Origin: Amborella trichopoda
Lineage: Eukaryota; Streptophyta; Magnoliopsida; Amborellales; Amborellaceae
DNA length: 64,000 nt
Reading direction: 5' to 3'
Assembly: GCF_000471905.2 (NCBI RefSeq)
Contig: NW_006496564.1
Span: 1,720,756 to 1,784,755, forward strand
The position numbers and the translations under genes were made by a program. Of the stretch, positions 24,387 to 36,000 are shown in pieces (position 1 is the stretch's first letter; every line of letters begins with the position of its first letter). The notes beneath the pieces were generated by a model. The model did not search any database. It was not told the DNA's origin and saw only the letters and a list, made by a program, of their open reading frames with translations.

Positions 24387-25343
24387 AGCTGGTTAGGTGC
24401 CTCGATCTTGCCCCTAGATCTGGATGATCTAGTGACACATGTCTCGGGTTTCGAAGGGAACCCGAGACTTGAGATCGCTATCTCGAGAACCTTGTTCAAG
24501 AACAAGGGCAGGTATACCAACCAATGAGAGAGAAATCTGTTGTGAGACGGGACACACCTCACCTGGATCCATGACTCACTCGGGCTGGCTCGCGTGAGCG
24601 CCCTCTTAGATCACATCGGAAAGCCCCCCAGTTGTACAACTGGTTTGGAATCGCCTCCCTTGGCCTGTATTCTCTTGTTTTTACGATCACATACACATGG
24701 TTAATTTTACAAGACAAGTGGGCCAAGGGACCCCACCTTGTCTTTGGGTGAATGAACACAGCTGTGCACATTCAAAGGAGAAAAGAGAAGAAATGATGAG
24801 ATGAGAGTTGGCAAAAGGAAGAAGAGAGAAGAAAAGAAAAGAAAGGGACATTTGATTGGCTAGCCTAGCACAGTGGTTAGATTGGCATGATGATTGACCT
24901 GATGTGGTAACAAGACGAGCACGGTACGCGAACCAGCAAGGTGGCAATACTACTCGATGACAAATACCAACATCAATCAGTCTGGCACAACAGCGAGTTC
25001 GTTACGGCAGAAAGAGGAGCACAGTAACATAAATCGGCACAACGGCAATACTGCTCGACGACGAGACTACCACGATAGTGCTAGACTTGTCCCTTGGTCA
25101 AATGAGAGAGGAAGAAGAAAAAGAAAGAGAAAGAGAAGAGATAAGAAAAGTAGATAGAGAAAGAGAGAGAGAAGAAAAGAGAAAGGAGAAAAGAGAAAGA
25201 AAGGAGAAGAAAAGAAAGAGAAGAGATATAAGACAGAAGGAAGGGGGAGAGAGAAGAAGTGAGTGAGAAAGAGAAGGGAGAGAAAGGAGAGAGAAGAGAA
25301 GAGAGAGAAAGAAGAAATGTGAGAAAAAAAGAAGAGAGAAGAA

Positions 25344-25735
25344 AGCATGGATGACGATGAGCTTCCGTCGTCCATGATAGAGGAGAGAGAAGGAAGAAGG
25401 AAGCATGATGGCGAAGAGCTTCCGCCGTCCATGACAGAGGAGAGAAAAGAGAGAAGGAAGCATGGGCGATGATGAGGTTCCGTTGTCCATGACAAAGGAG
25501 AGAGAGAAGAAGGGAACATGGACGGCACTAAGCTTCCACCATCCATAACAAGAGAGAGAGAGAGAGGGAAGAAGAGAACATGGACAGCAATGGGCTTCTG
25601 CCATCCATGACAGAGGAAAGAGGAGAGAGAAAGGACATAGACGACGATAGGCTTCTCCCGTCCATGACAGAGAAAGAGGAGAGAAAAAGAGCATGGACGG
25701 CGATGGATTTTTACCGCGCATGACAGAGAGAGACA
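25344..25735. repeat. About 58-bp tandem repeat in LTR of element 2
   Basis: Seven diverged units start with AAGCATGGATGACG or GAACATGGACGGC and end with a CGTCCATGAC half. It is homologous to the array at 1,806-2,200, with the same unit length and number. Confidence 0.75.
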
Positions 25736-26520
25736 GGAACGAGAAAGGGTAAGACACGCGTTGTGCTTGGCATCGCCGCTCGTGTCATAAGGGACTCAAG
25801 CACGACCCGACCTGCCACTCGGGGAAGGGCCCGGTACAGTGTCCTTGTCAAAGAATGAGGAAAGGATTGTCATGCGCAGCAATGAGCAACATTGTGCACA
25901 ACATGAGGAAGGGAAACTTGGATAGAGGCCCGGCCCGCCGCTCGAGTTAAGGCCTGGCTCACTATGCAAGTTTCCAGAGGATAAGGGAAGAATGAGAATG
26001 TCATGCCCAGCGATGAGTTTCGCCGTGCATGACTGGAGAGGAGAGATAAAAGAAATAATAGGGTGAGAGAAAGAAAGAAAGAGAGGAAGAAAGAGGGTTT
26101 AGGGAAGAGAAAGAAGAAAGGAAAGTAGAGAGAGAAGGAAGGAGAAGATTAAGAAAGAGGGGGAATAGGAAAAGAAAGAAAGCAGAGAGAAAAGAGGAAA
26201 GAAGAAGAGAGAGAGAGAGAGACATGCACGGTAATGGCTACTACCATACATTTTTTAGATGGAGATGAGAGAGACAGAGAGAAGAGAAAGAGAGAGAAAG
26301 AAAGAAGAGAGAAAAAGAAAAAAATAGGAGAGAGAAAAGAGGAAGAGAGAGAAAGAAAGAAAGAGGAAGAGAGAGAAAGTTACCTTCACCGAGCGGTACC
26401 AGACTTTTTCTTCTCTCTCCTCTCTCTCTCTCCAAGATGTGCCTCTCCGAATGAACATAAAAACTCGAACTTTATTGATGAATTGAAAGTATGAGGGAAG
26501 CCTTTACAATTAGGTTTAGT

Positions 26521-26558
26521 ATGTATTTATAGAATTAGGCTCTAAACATGGGTGGATG
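26521..26558 (-). promoter_or_regulatory. LTR promoter module of element 2
   Basis: On the minus strand CATCCACCCATGTTT (26,558-26,544) is followed by TTCTATAAATAC (about 26,534-26,523). Spacing is as in the copies at 9,568 and 33,816. It would drive gag transcription in an intact element. Confidence 0.6.
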
Positions 26559-27819
26559 CCCAAAAACTATCCTAATTGATGATAGTTACAATTTATTTGA
26601 ATTAAAATAAATTCTAAAAATGAGCGCAAAATAATACATAGAATTTCAAAACAGACACTGCTGCTGCCCTAGAACGTGTGTGATTTTCCATGGATGATCC
26701 AGGGGTGCTTTGTGCCCATTTGACATAATGATAATTACTTTCTTTTAAGGCTCGTCATGACGATCGATTTGATACCAACTTCGAGCCACGGATCGTGTTT
26801 TTAAGACATGAACATGCGACTTGAAATTCATGCGAATCTTGGAAACTTCGGATCGATCGTATGCTCATATCTTGATGTTTCTTCATGATTTCTTTGTTGT
26901 ATTGCACTAAGCATGCCGTCACGATCACGTGGCAACAAACACAGCTCTATTTCGTGCCCGGACGAAGATTTTACAGTCATGGGTTTTTAGACTGAATCTG
27001 AATTTAAACAGCCGGAATTTGCAACAATTTTATCTACTTCGCGCGTAAAATTCGACCGTCATCGCGCACAGGGTTTGGACCAATGGTAGCCCTAGACCTT
27101 CTGCACGTGATGTAACTAGTCTCGTGTCAATCCAATGCCCAAGAGTCGTGATATGGTCGCTCGAGCGAGATGTGTCACTATTGAATTTCCTCCAACTTCC
27201 TTCATGAATTATCAACTTTTCTCTAGCTTTTCTCTCGGGCGTTGTCACGGGGTATGCCACATATCGAAACACTCGTCTTGACAAGACGAACACGCTCACA
27301 AAAGTTTAGTGTGATCCAACTCGGGACAAGTGAAATATGGCACCCAAAAGTCACTACCCAAGATTGTAAAAATAGTCACCATTAATGGGGATTTAGTGCA
27401 GGGAGGGCGCACGAGAACAGTGTGCGGCCTACCCCTTTCCGGTTTTTTTACCCATAACTTTATCCAAAAGCACTCGATTATGCTGAAACTTGACCCAAAG
27501 GGATTTTCAATCGTGTCGAATCCAATGGCAGTGGTCCCACAACTATTTGACACACCTAAAATAGAGTTCTAGTTACGAGATCCATTTCAGGGTATTTGAG
27601 GCTGATTTTTCTAAAATTGTTTCTGTGTTTGCACTACCTTAAACATGTCGGATTGCGACGAAACTTGGCAGGTAGCTATTTGAAGTCCGCATCAACATTT
27701 CACTTGTTCTGGGACAATTCTGAGACTATCGAGAATTCTACTGTAATTCAAGTTTAATTGACCGGCTTCTCTTTTATTCTGCATCGGGGACCCAAGGTAC
27801 CAAAAAATGTTTTCAAATA

Positions 27820-30803
27820 GGGTGACTTATTAAGAACATAATGGGGGGAAAAGGATGAAGAGGATTTAAGAGAAAGGGGAGATAAAAAATAGAGGACCGC
27901 TTGTCAGTCCGACAGCCTTTCGACGTCATCCTAACAAATAGCCTTATGGTGGTAAAAATAATAACAATGATAATAATAAAAATAATAAGATGTCTCATGG
28001 AAGGAATAAAGGTGGAGAAGATGACAATATATACAAGCAAAAAAAGAATAATGTAATAATGAAAGGGAAGAAAATGAGAGATATGGAAGTAGAAGAGAAG
28101 TAGAAGATAAGAGATAGAGATGAGAGAAGAAGAGATGAGATTAAAGGGAGATATCATGAAAGAGATGAAGAGAGGGAGAGATTAAAAGAGAGCGTGACAG
28201 ATAGAATAACAGAGAGAGAGATAGAAAGGATCAAGAGAGAAAAAATTGAGAAAGAGAGAGAAAGTGGAAATGAGAGAGAGGGAAAGAAGAGATCGAGAGA
28301 GAGAGAGAGAGAAGAGAGATAAAATGAGAGTCAGAGGGAGAGAGAGAGACTGAGAGAAAACGGGAGTTAACAGAAGAGAGAAATTGAGAGAGAAAATATG
28401 AGTGAGAGGGAGATAAAAATCGAGGGAGAGAGAGAAAGAAAAGACCGTGAGAGAGTAAAACCAAGAATAAGAGAGAGAGAGAAAGAAGGCTAAGAGAGAG
28501 TGAGAGAAAGCGAGAGGGAGAGAGAGAGAAAGAAGAGATCGAGAGAGAAAGAGTGAGAGTAAGAGAGAAATCGAGAAAGGGAGAGAGAGAGAGAGAGAAT
28601 ATTGAGAAAGAAAGAGAGAATAGGAGAGAGAGAGCGAGGGAGAAAGAAAATGAGAGAGAGTGAGAGAAAATTGAGGGAGAGAGAAAGAGAGAATGAGGGT
28701 GAGAGAGAAAAAGAGAAGGGGAAAGAAATAAAGAACTATGAGAGAGAGTGAGAAAAAATAGAGAACGACAGAGAGAGAAAGAAGATCGAGAGAAGGAGAG
28801 TGAGAGAAAATAAGTGAGAGTAAGAGACCAATCGAGAGAGAGATGGAGAGAGCAAGAAGATACCGAGAGAGAAAGAGAGAGAAAATCGAGAGAGTGAGAA
28901 AAAGTCGAGAGAGAAAGAGAGAATGAGAGTGAGAGAGAAAGAGAGAACAGATGAGAGAGAGAGAAGAGAAAATCGAGAGAAAAGAGAGAATGAGAGTGAA
29001 AGAGAAAAAGAGAGCGTGAAAGACAGAAAGAAAATGCGAGGGAGATAAATAGAGAAAGTAGGAGAAAATTGAGGGATAAAGTGAGAGAAAACGAGAGTAT
29101 GAGAAGAGAGAGAGTGTGTGAGAAAGAGGAGAAGGGAGAAGCTACTGGTCTGAGAGGGATAGCACAAGAGAGAGAGAAAAAGAGGGAGGGAGAGAGAGAA
29201 AGAGATGAAGGGAGGGGCACCAACAGTCAGTCCGAGATGGCTGGTAAGAGAAAGAACAAGAGGGGGAGAGAGAGAGGGACCGGTGTCTTAGCTGCATGTC
29301 CATGAGGGTTGGCGCTACAGAAAGAAAGAAGGGGTGAGAGGGATAAAGTGAGAGAAAACGAGAGTATGAGAAGAGAGAGAGTGTGTGAGAAAGAGGAGAA
29401 GGGAGGAGAAGCTACTGGTCTGAGAGGGATAGCGCAAGAGAGAGAGAAAAAGAGGGAGGGAGAGAGAGAAAGAGATGAAGGGAGGGGCACCAACGGTCAG
29501 TCCGAGATGGCTGGTAAGAGAAAGAACAAGAGGGGCAGAGAGAGAGGGATCGGTGTCTTAGCTGCATGTCCATGAGGGTTGGCGCTACAGAAAGAAAGAA
29601 GGGGTGAGAGGGAGAAAGAGATGAAGGGAGGGCGACCGGCAGCTTAGTCGTTGGTTCGAGAGGGAAAGAGAGACAAAGAGAGGGTGAGAGAAAGAGAGGA
29701 AGGGAGAAGGATCGACAGCTAAGAGAGAGTGGGAGGGAAAGAGAGAAAGAGAGAGAGAAGAAGAAGAAGAGAGAGAGGGGGACCGGGGGACTTCGCCCCC
29801 AGTCTGAGACCAAAAGAGAGAGTGAGAGAAAGAGAAAAAGAGAGGGGGATTGGTGGCTTAGCCCTCGGTCAAAGATCAAGAGAGAGAGAGTAAGAGAAAG
29901 AAAGAGAGAGGAAGAAGAAGAGAAAGAGAGAAAGAGAGGGGGACCAAGGGCTTAGTTGCCGATCCGAGACCAAGAGAGAGAGTGTGAGAGAAAGAGAGAG
30001 AAAACCAAAAGAGAAGAAGAAGAAGAGAAAGACAGAGAAAGAGAGGGAAAGAGAGAGAAAAAGAGAAAAGACGAACAAAAGAGATGGAGACCGAGGGCCT
30101 TGGCCTTGGTCCGAAGCTAAGAGAGAGAGTGCGAGAGGAAAAGAGAGAGAAAGAGAGAAAATTGAGAGAGAGAAAATTGAGAGGGAGAAAGAGGAAGAAG
30201 AAGAGAAAGAGAGCTAAAAGAGAGGGGGACTGAGGTCTTAGCCCCCAATCTGAAACCAAAAGAGAGAAAGTGATAAAGAAAGAGAGAGAAAGAGAGGGGA
30301 CTCGAGGGCCTAGCCCCCTGTCCGGGACTAAGAGAGAGAGAATCAAGAAAGAGAAAAAATCGTGAGAGAGAGAGAGAGATAGAAGAAGAAGAGAAAGAGA
30401 AAGAAAGAGAGGGGGACCGAGGGCTTAGCCTCCGATCCAAGACTAACAGAGAGAGTGAGAGAAATTGAGGGGGACCGAGGGCTTAGCCCCCTGTCCGAGA
30501 CCAAGAGAGTGAGAGTGAGAGAAAGAGAGAGAAAGAGAGGGGGACCAGGGGCTTAACCCCCGGTTCGAGATCAAAAGAGAGAGAGTGAGAGAGAGAGCGA
30601 AGAAAGAGAGACAGAGGGTAAGGTTGGTTACCTAATGTGGAACTTGGGTCCGAACCGGGGACTAAGTTGGTCGTAGCCTTCTTGGTATATCCTTCAAGCT
30701 GGGTTGAGTGCTATGGTGCGAAAGTGAAGGTATAGAGTTAAGGCTTATGGACTAGGGAGTATGGAAAGTAGGCTTAAGGCATATGGAGGTAGGGGTTATG
30801 GAA
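27820..30803. repeat. Large direct repeat, copy 1 (GA-rich)
   Basis: It starts GGGTGACTTATTAAGA and ends GGGGTTATGGAAGGTG. Copy 2 begins at 30,977, 3,157 bp further on. The first 400 bp and last 190 bp of the copies are near-identical. The middle is GA-rich and differs in length. Within it, 29,640-30,600 holds at least nine units with a GGGCTTAGCCC-type palindrome. The long open frames on both strands are composition artefacts. Confidence 0.8.
29071..29607. repeat. About 267-bp tandem duplication
   Basis: 29,071-29,337 and 29,338-29,607 are almost identical, including GGCTGGTAAGAGAAAGAACA and CTTAGCTGCATGTCCATGAG. The second copy has a 3-base insertion (GGAGGAGAAG). Very similar sequence recurs once more, diverged, at 32,200-32,370. 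Confidence 0.9.
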
Positions 30804-30976
30804 GGTGAGAGTGACACTCTCGGGCATGTGGAGACACCCTCTGAGATCACGACAAAAAGCCCCTCTACCTGAGGCTAGTTCGACTTTGGCTCCCTTGCTG
30901 CATTCTGCGCCTTATGAACACACATGCGTAAGATAACCTAATAAGTGGGTCAGAAGACCTTGACTTGGCGTTATAT
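30804..30976. repeat. LTR fragment homologous to 586-750
   Basis: The stretch CGGGCATGTGGAGACACCCTC to AAGACCTTGACTTGGCGTTA matches 586-750 with minor changes, including GGTTCGACTTTGGCTCCCTT or close variants. It lies exactly between the two copies of the large direct repeat. Confidence 0.75.
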
Positions 30977-33505
30977 GGGTGACTTATTAAGAGCATAATG
31001 GGGGGGGAAAGGATGGAGATGATTTAAGAGAAAGGGGAGATGAAAAATAGAGGACCACTTGTCAGTCTGACAGCCTTTCGACGTCATCTTAACAAATAGG
31101 CTTATGATGGTAAAAATAATAACAACGTTAATAATAAAAATAATAAGATGTCTCATGGAAGGAATAAAGATGAACATGACAATATGTATAACCAAAAGAA
31201 GAATATTGTTATAATGAAAGGGAAGAAAATGAGAGATATAGGAGTAAAACAGAAGTAGAAGATAAGAGATAGAGATGAGAGAAGAAGATATGAGATTAGG
31301 GGGAGAAATCATAAAAGAGAGGAAGAAAGGGAGAGATTAAAAGAGAGCGTGAAAGAGATAGTTGAAAGAGAGAGTAAGAGAGAGAGAAGAAAATTAAGAG
31401 AGAGAGAGAAAGAAGAAACAAGAGAGAGGGAAAGAAGAGACCAAGAGAGAGAGAGTGTGTGTTGAGACAAAACGAGAGTGAGAGGGAAAGAGATCGAGAG
31501 AGAGAGAGAGAAAGCAAGAGCGAGAGGAAGTGAGAAATTGAGAGAGAGAAAAAATGAGAGCAAGAGGGAGAGAGAAATCAAGGGAATGAGGGAAAGAAAA
31601 AATCGTGAGAGAGAGAGTGAGAGAAAATTAAGAATGAGAGGGTGAGAGAGAGAAGGTTAAGAGAGAGAGTGAGAAAAACTAAGAGGGAGAGAGAAAGAAG
31701 AGATCGAGAGAGAAAGAGAGTGAGAGAAAACGAGTGAGAGTAAGAGAAAAATCGAGAAAGGGAGGGAGAGACCATGACGAGATCGAGAGAGAGAGAAAAT
31801 CGAGAGAGAAAGAGAGAATGGGAGAGAGAGGAAGAGAAAACGAGAGAGAGTGAGCGTAAATCGAGGGGGAGAGAAAGAGAGAATGAGGGTGAGAAAGAAA
31901 AAGAGAAGGGGAGAGAAGGAGAGGACTATGAGAGAGAGTGAGAGAAAATAAAAAATGACAGAGAGAGAAAGAAGACCAAGAGAAGCAAAGTGAGAGTAAG
32001 AGAGAAATCGAGAGGGAGATGGAGAGAGAAAGAAGAGACAGAGAGAGACTGTGAGAAAATCAAGAGAGAAAGAGAGAACGAGAGTGAGAGAGAAAGAGAG
32101 AACGAGAGATAGAGAGAAGAGAAAATTGAGAGAGAAAGAGAGAAAGAAAACACGAGGGAGATAAAGAGAGTGAATAGGAGAAAATTAAGGGATAGAGTAA
32201 GAAAAAATGAGAGTATGAGAAGAGAGAGAGAGTGAGAAAGAGAAGAAAAGAGGGGAAGCTGCTGGTTCGAGAGGGTTGACACGAGAGAGAGAGAAAGAGG
32301 GAGTGAGAAAGAGAAAGAGATGAAGGGAGGGGCACTAGCGGTCGGTCCGAGAGGGTTGGTAAGAGAGAGAACAAGAGGGGGAGAAAGAGAGACAGACCAA
32401 TGGCTTAGCAGTCAGTCCAAGAGGGTTGGCAGAGAGAGAAAGAGATGAAGGGAGGGGGACCGACAGCTTAGCTGCTAGTTCAAGAGGGTTGGAAAGAGAG
32501 AAAGAGAGGAAAGGAGTGAGACCAATGGCTAAGAGAGAGAGTGTGAGGGAAAAGAGAGAGAAAGAGAGAGAAAGAAAAAGAAAGAGTGGGAGGGGAAGAA
32601 GAAGAGAGAGAGAGGGGGACAAGGACCGGGGCCTTAGGCCCCGGTCTGATACTAAGAGAAAGAGTGAGAGAAAGAGAGAGAAAGAGAGGCGATTGAGGGC
32701 TTAGCCCCCGGTCTGAGACCAAGAGAGAGTGAGAGAAAGAGAGAGAGATGAAGAAGAAGAAGAAGAGAAAGAGAGGGGGACCGAAGGGTTAGCCACTGAC
32801 GAGACCAAGAGAGAGAGAGTGAGGAGAGAAGAAAAGAGAAAGAATCGAAGAGAGAGAGAGAAGAAGAAGAAGAAGAAGAAGAAGAGAGAGAGAGAGAGAG
32901 AGAGAGAGAATTAGACAGAGAGAAGAGAGAAACTTAGAGAGAGAGAGAGAGGAAGAAGAAGAGAAAGAGAGGGTGACCGAGGGTCGAGCCCCCAAATTGA
33001 GACCAAGAGAGAGAGTGAGAGAGAAAGAGAGGGGGACTGAAGGCTTAGTCCCACGGTCTAAGACCAAGAGAGAGAGAGAGAAAACTGATAGAGAGAGAAA
33101 ATCGAGAGAGAGAGAGGAAGAAGAAGAGAAAGAGAAGGGGACTGGGGGCTTAGCCCCCAGTCTGAGACAGAGAGAGAGTGAGAGAAAGAGAGAGAAATGA
33201 GGGGGACTGGGGGCTTAGCCCCAAATTCGAGACCAAGAGAGAGAGTGAGAGAAACATAGGGGGACCAAGGGATTAACCCCTAGTCTGAGATCAAGAGAGA
33301 GAAAGAGAGAGAAAGAGAGGGTAAGGTTGATTACCTAGTGTGTCCGAATCAGGGGCTAGGTTGGTCCTAGCCTTTTTGGTGTATCCTTCAAGGTGGGTTG
33401 AGTGCTTTGGTGTGGAAGTGAGGGTATAGAGTTAAGGCTTATGGACTAAGGAGTATGGAAAGCAGGCCAAAGGCATATGGAGGTAGGGGTTATGGAAGGT
33501 GGGAG
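30977..33505. repeat. Large direct repeat, copy 2 (GA-rich)
   Basis: Second copy of 27,820-30,803, about 450 bp shorter because the GA-rich centre has fewer units. Hairpin-bearing units of the GGGCTTAGCCC type lie at 32,620-33,290. The end, GGCATATGGAGGTAGGGGTT, is shared with copy 1. Confidence 0.8.
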
Positions 33506-33625
33506 CAAAGGGTCTTAGGTTGGGAGTAAAGGGTTCTAGGTTGGGAGTGGAAGGTTCTAGGATGGGAGTGGAAGGTTCTAGGTTGGAAGTGGAAGGTTTT
33601 AGATTAGAAGTGGAAGGTTCTAGGG
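33506..33625. repeat. 22-bp tandem repeat
   Basis: About five to six units of TTCTAGGTTGGGAGTGGAAG plus two bases, with substitutions. Continues directly from copy 2 of the large repeat. Confidence 0.85.
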
Positions 33626-34290
33626 GTAATCCTCAATGGGTGAAAGTTTTTTCTCTCCTCTCTTTGGGGTGAAAAATATAGAGTCAAAAATCACCAACTA
33701 AGGGGGAAGCTCAATGCACCTCATTAATTTTTCTAACACTTTGAACTTACATCCAAATTAGGGTTGCAAATGAGCATAGGTGCTTATATATCATCCCCTT
33801 GAAACAAGGGTGGATGGCTAAAAACAAGCCAATTTGTCAAATTACATGTTTTTGAATTTAAATTGAATCCCATTTTTGGGACAATTTGCCCCCACCCAGA
33901 ATCTTGAAAATGACCGAATGGTCCCCAAAAAGATTCCATAGTCTATGGTGATTGTTTGGAGCCTTTTTCAAGCACTTCTGACAACCTTCTGGCGAAAGTA
34001 ACATCGTAAAAGTGACGACCTTTGCGAGACGATCATTTTGACATATGATTTGATCCTTCAATCGAGGTTTCAAACCCTTCTTGAAATCCTGAAAAAGATG
34101 GTAAACTTGCAATCTTGAATGCTCGATATTATCTGTTTCTTGATCTTTTTTGTCAATCTTTTCATCATAGAATAGCGAGGAAGCCGCCATGATCATTTCG
34201 TGATGAAAATGGCTCGATTTGGTCGTCAGATCGGTACTTTCCAAATTGGAGAAGTTGTCGGAATACGAGATTCTGGTCGCCAAAAAATGT
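33626..34290 (-). mobile_element. LTR promoter fragment, related family
   Basis: Minus strand: the 11-mer ACATTTTTTGG (34,290-34,280), a unique region, then the promoter module with TATA at about 33,793-33,782, then sequence resembling the start of the CT-rich part of the other LTRs (AAACTTTCACCCATTGAGG). The U3-like part is only about 0.5 kb, so it is a shorter or deleted relative. The open frame 34,283-33,858 (minus, 141 codons) shows no known domain. Confidence 0.5.
33782..33816 (-). promoter_or_regulatory. LTR promoter module, third copy
   Basis: On the minus strand CATCCACCCTTGTTT (33,816-33,802) is followed by GATATATAAGCA (33,793-33,782). It differs from the other two copies by one base in the upstream block. 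Confidence 0.6.
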
Positions 34291-34993
34291 CCCCTTTTGT
34301 AAAGTTAAAATAAGGTGTCTTTGGTCTTACATCACATGTGAACTTTACCTCAAATCGAAGCCCTCGACGTCACGGTCGTAACGGACTCGTTTTCAAGACG
34401 ATCCGAGGTAGGGGTTTTATGATACGGCTACTTGATCAAAGGGGTATCTATCTTGCAAAAATTTGTAACACGAGGTTTTTATGCAAATTCTCTCTAGGAT
34501 TTCTTCCATCTCAAGCCACCATAAATCAAAATGTGTGCGTTCACTAAAATTTGGTCTTGATTAGGCTTAAACCAGGGAAGTTACAGACTTTCGAAGATGA
34601 TCCCGAGTTCATAAGCCACATTTTCCAGATATGGAAACTGGTTCACCGAGGGTGCACCATCCAAATAAAAGAGCTGAAATTTGATATCTAGGCATTTTCA
34701 GACCTTTTGAAAATGAAAGCAAAATGGTAAATCATCTGAGACCCCGATAATAGGATTGTCGTTATGATGCACCTTTTTAGCATGTAAGGAGCCGAATTTG
34801 AAAACTACTTTTGAAAGTTGGTGGATTTTCTTAGGGAGTCAAATGCCACCCCCACATGCTTTTTGGGACTAATCTGACACCTTTCAAAATTCACTCAAAA
34901 ATAAGAGTTTGTTCGATCAGTGCTTCTATTGTCCGCAGATATTTTAGTACCTATAGGCCTAAGTCTCAACAAGCTTCCTCCTTATTCGCAGGG
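34291..34993. other. No recognised gene
   Basis: Mixed-composition DNA between the gypsy LTR fragment and the copia remnant. Short open frames only; no domain recognised. Confidence 0.4.
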
Positions 34994-35785
34994 ATACAAG
35001 TGTTAAAAAATACCCTACAACATTATGCACTTCATATTGTTTCCAATGCCCCATTGAATGATGTGAAAGTTATTGATACACCCATAGAACTTAATGTTAA
35101 ACTTTCTGCACATGTTGGAGATCCTCTTCTTGAGCCCACAATGTATCACAAACTCGTAGACTCCCTTATCTATCTCATTATGACTCGCCCCGATATTACA
35201 TATGATGTCCATGTTATGAGCCAGTTTGTTTAAGATCTTTGACGACCACATTTATCAGTAGTTCATCGAATTTTGCGCTATGTTCAAAGTACTTCCAATC
35301 GTGGATTATTCTTCGACTCTACATCCTATTTAGATCTTAGTACATATGCAGATGCAGATTGGACAGGTGATCCAAATACTTACCAATCTACTATAGGATT
35401 TTATGTGTTTCTTGGATCATCGTTAATATCTTGGAAGAGCAAGAAATAGGACATTGTCTCCAAGTCAAGTACTGAAGCTGAATATCATGCTATGTCATAT
35501 GTTGTTAGTGAGATTGTTTGGATTCGTGCTCTTCTCGATGAATTTGGTATCTCTATTTCAAATCTCAAACATTTCTATGCAGATAACCAAAATACAATTA
35601 ATATTGCACCTAATCCAGTTTTTCATAGGCGAACAAAGCATATTAATGTAGATTGTCAGTATGTTCGTGATCGCTATCTTGATGGTACATTACCTCTCCC
35701 TTATGTTACTTCTACTGCGCAAAATGTTGATATTTTCACCAAATATGTTATTAGAAACCATAATTATTTCTATTGGGCAAGCTAA
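34994..35785 (+). pseudogene. Ty1/copia reverse transcriptase end and RNase H
   Basis: One plus-strand frame carries the end of the RT and the RNase H of a copia polyprotein. TPIELNVKL, YHKLVDSLIYLIMTRPDITY and HRILRYVQSTSNRGLFF belong to the RT end. YADADWTGDP, STIGFYVFLGSSLISWKSKK, SSTEAEYHAMS, ADNQNTINIA, RTKHINVDCQYVRDR and VDIFTKYV belong to RNase H. The acidic residues of RNase H (D in DADW, E in TEAEY, D in ADNQ) are kept. Three in-frame stops break it (near 35,231, 35,240 and 35,448). The upstream gag, integrase and main RT are missing. It lies immediately 5' of a polypurine tract and an LTR remnant. Confidence 0.92.
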
Positions 35786-35811
35786 TGCTTTGCTCATGTC
35801 CGCATCAACTT

Positions 35812-36000
35812 GAGGTGGGGTATAACATATGTATATAACTTTCAGTATCATTGTGTATTTGTGTAGGGATAATGTGGTCTACATTAAATATGTATTTGTA
35901 TATAAACCATTTTAGGGTTTCATTCCTTTTTCAATGAGAATTGATCGAGATTGTTTTTCTTTTTAGATTGTTCCTCAGCTTTTTATCTTCTCTAAATCTA
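35812..36000 (+). mobile_element. Copia polypurine tract and 3' LTR remnant
   Basis: GAGGTGGGG (35,812-35,820) directly precedes TATAACATATG, the likely eroded LTR start. Within the next 120 bases are TGTATATAAACC (TATA-like) and TTTTTCAATGAGAATTGATCG, the usual end of transcription region of plant copia LTRs. The LTR end is not clear. Confidence 0.55.

Larger units (their letters stand above)
24387..27810 (-). mobile_element. 5' LTR of element 2 (long, minus orientation)
   Basis: Read on the minus strand it starts near ACATTTTTTGG (27,810-27,800; the same 11-mer occurs at 34,290-34,280), runs through a U3-like unique region (27,780-26,560), the promoter module (26,558-26,521), a CT-rich tract (26,440-25,040) and the conserved end (24,640-24,387). 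It is the inverse of 8,000-10,886. Gag follows on the same strand. The long purine tracts (25,095-25,330, 26,035-26,380) produce long artefactual open frames. Confidence 0.6.

Noticed and set aside
28231..29223. 330-codon open frame, Ser/Leu/Phe-rich (minus), and similar long frames in GA/CT tracts (1,454-2,008, 25,067-25,757, 29,412-30,440, 31,926-33,067)
   Set aside because: Purine-only tracts rarely contain stop codons, so both strands stay open by composition. No domain, mixed frames, and length varies with repeat number.
34264..34283. TGGCGACCAGAATCTCG on the minus strand as a primer-binding site
   Set aside because: It lies upstream of the LTR promoter module at 33.8 kb in the same orientation, the wrong side for a primer site of that LTR. 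It might belong to another truncated copy.
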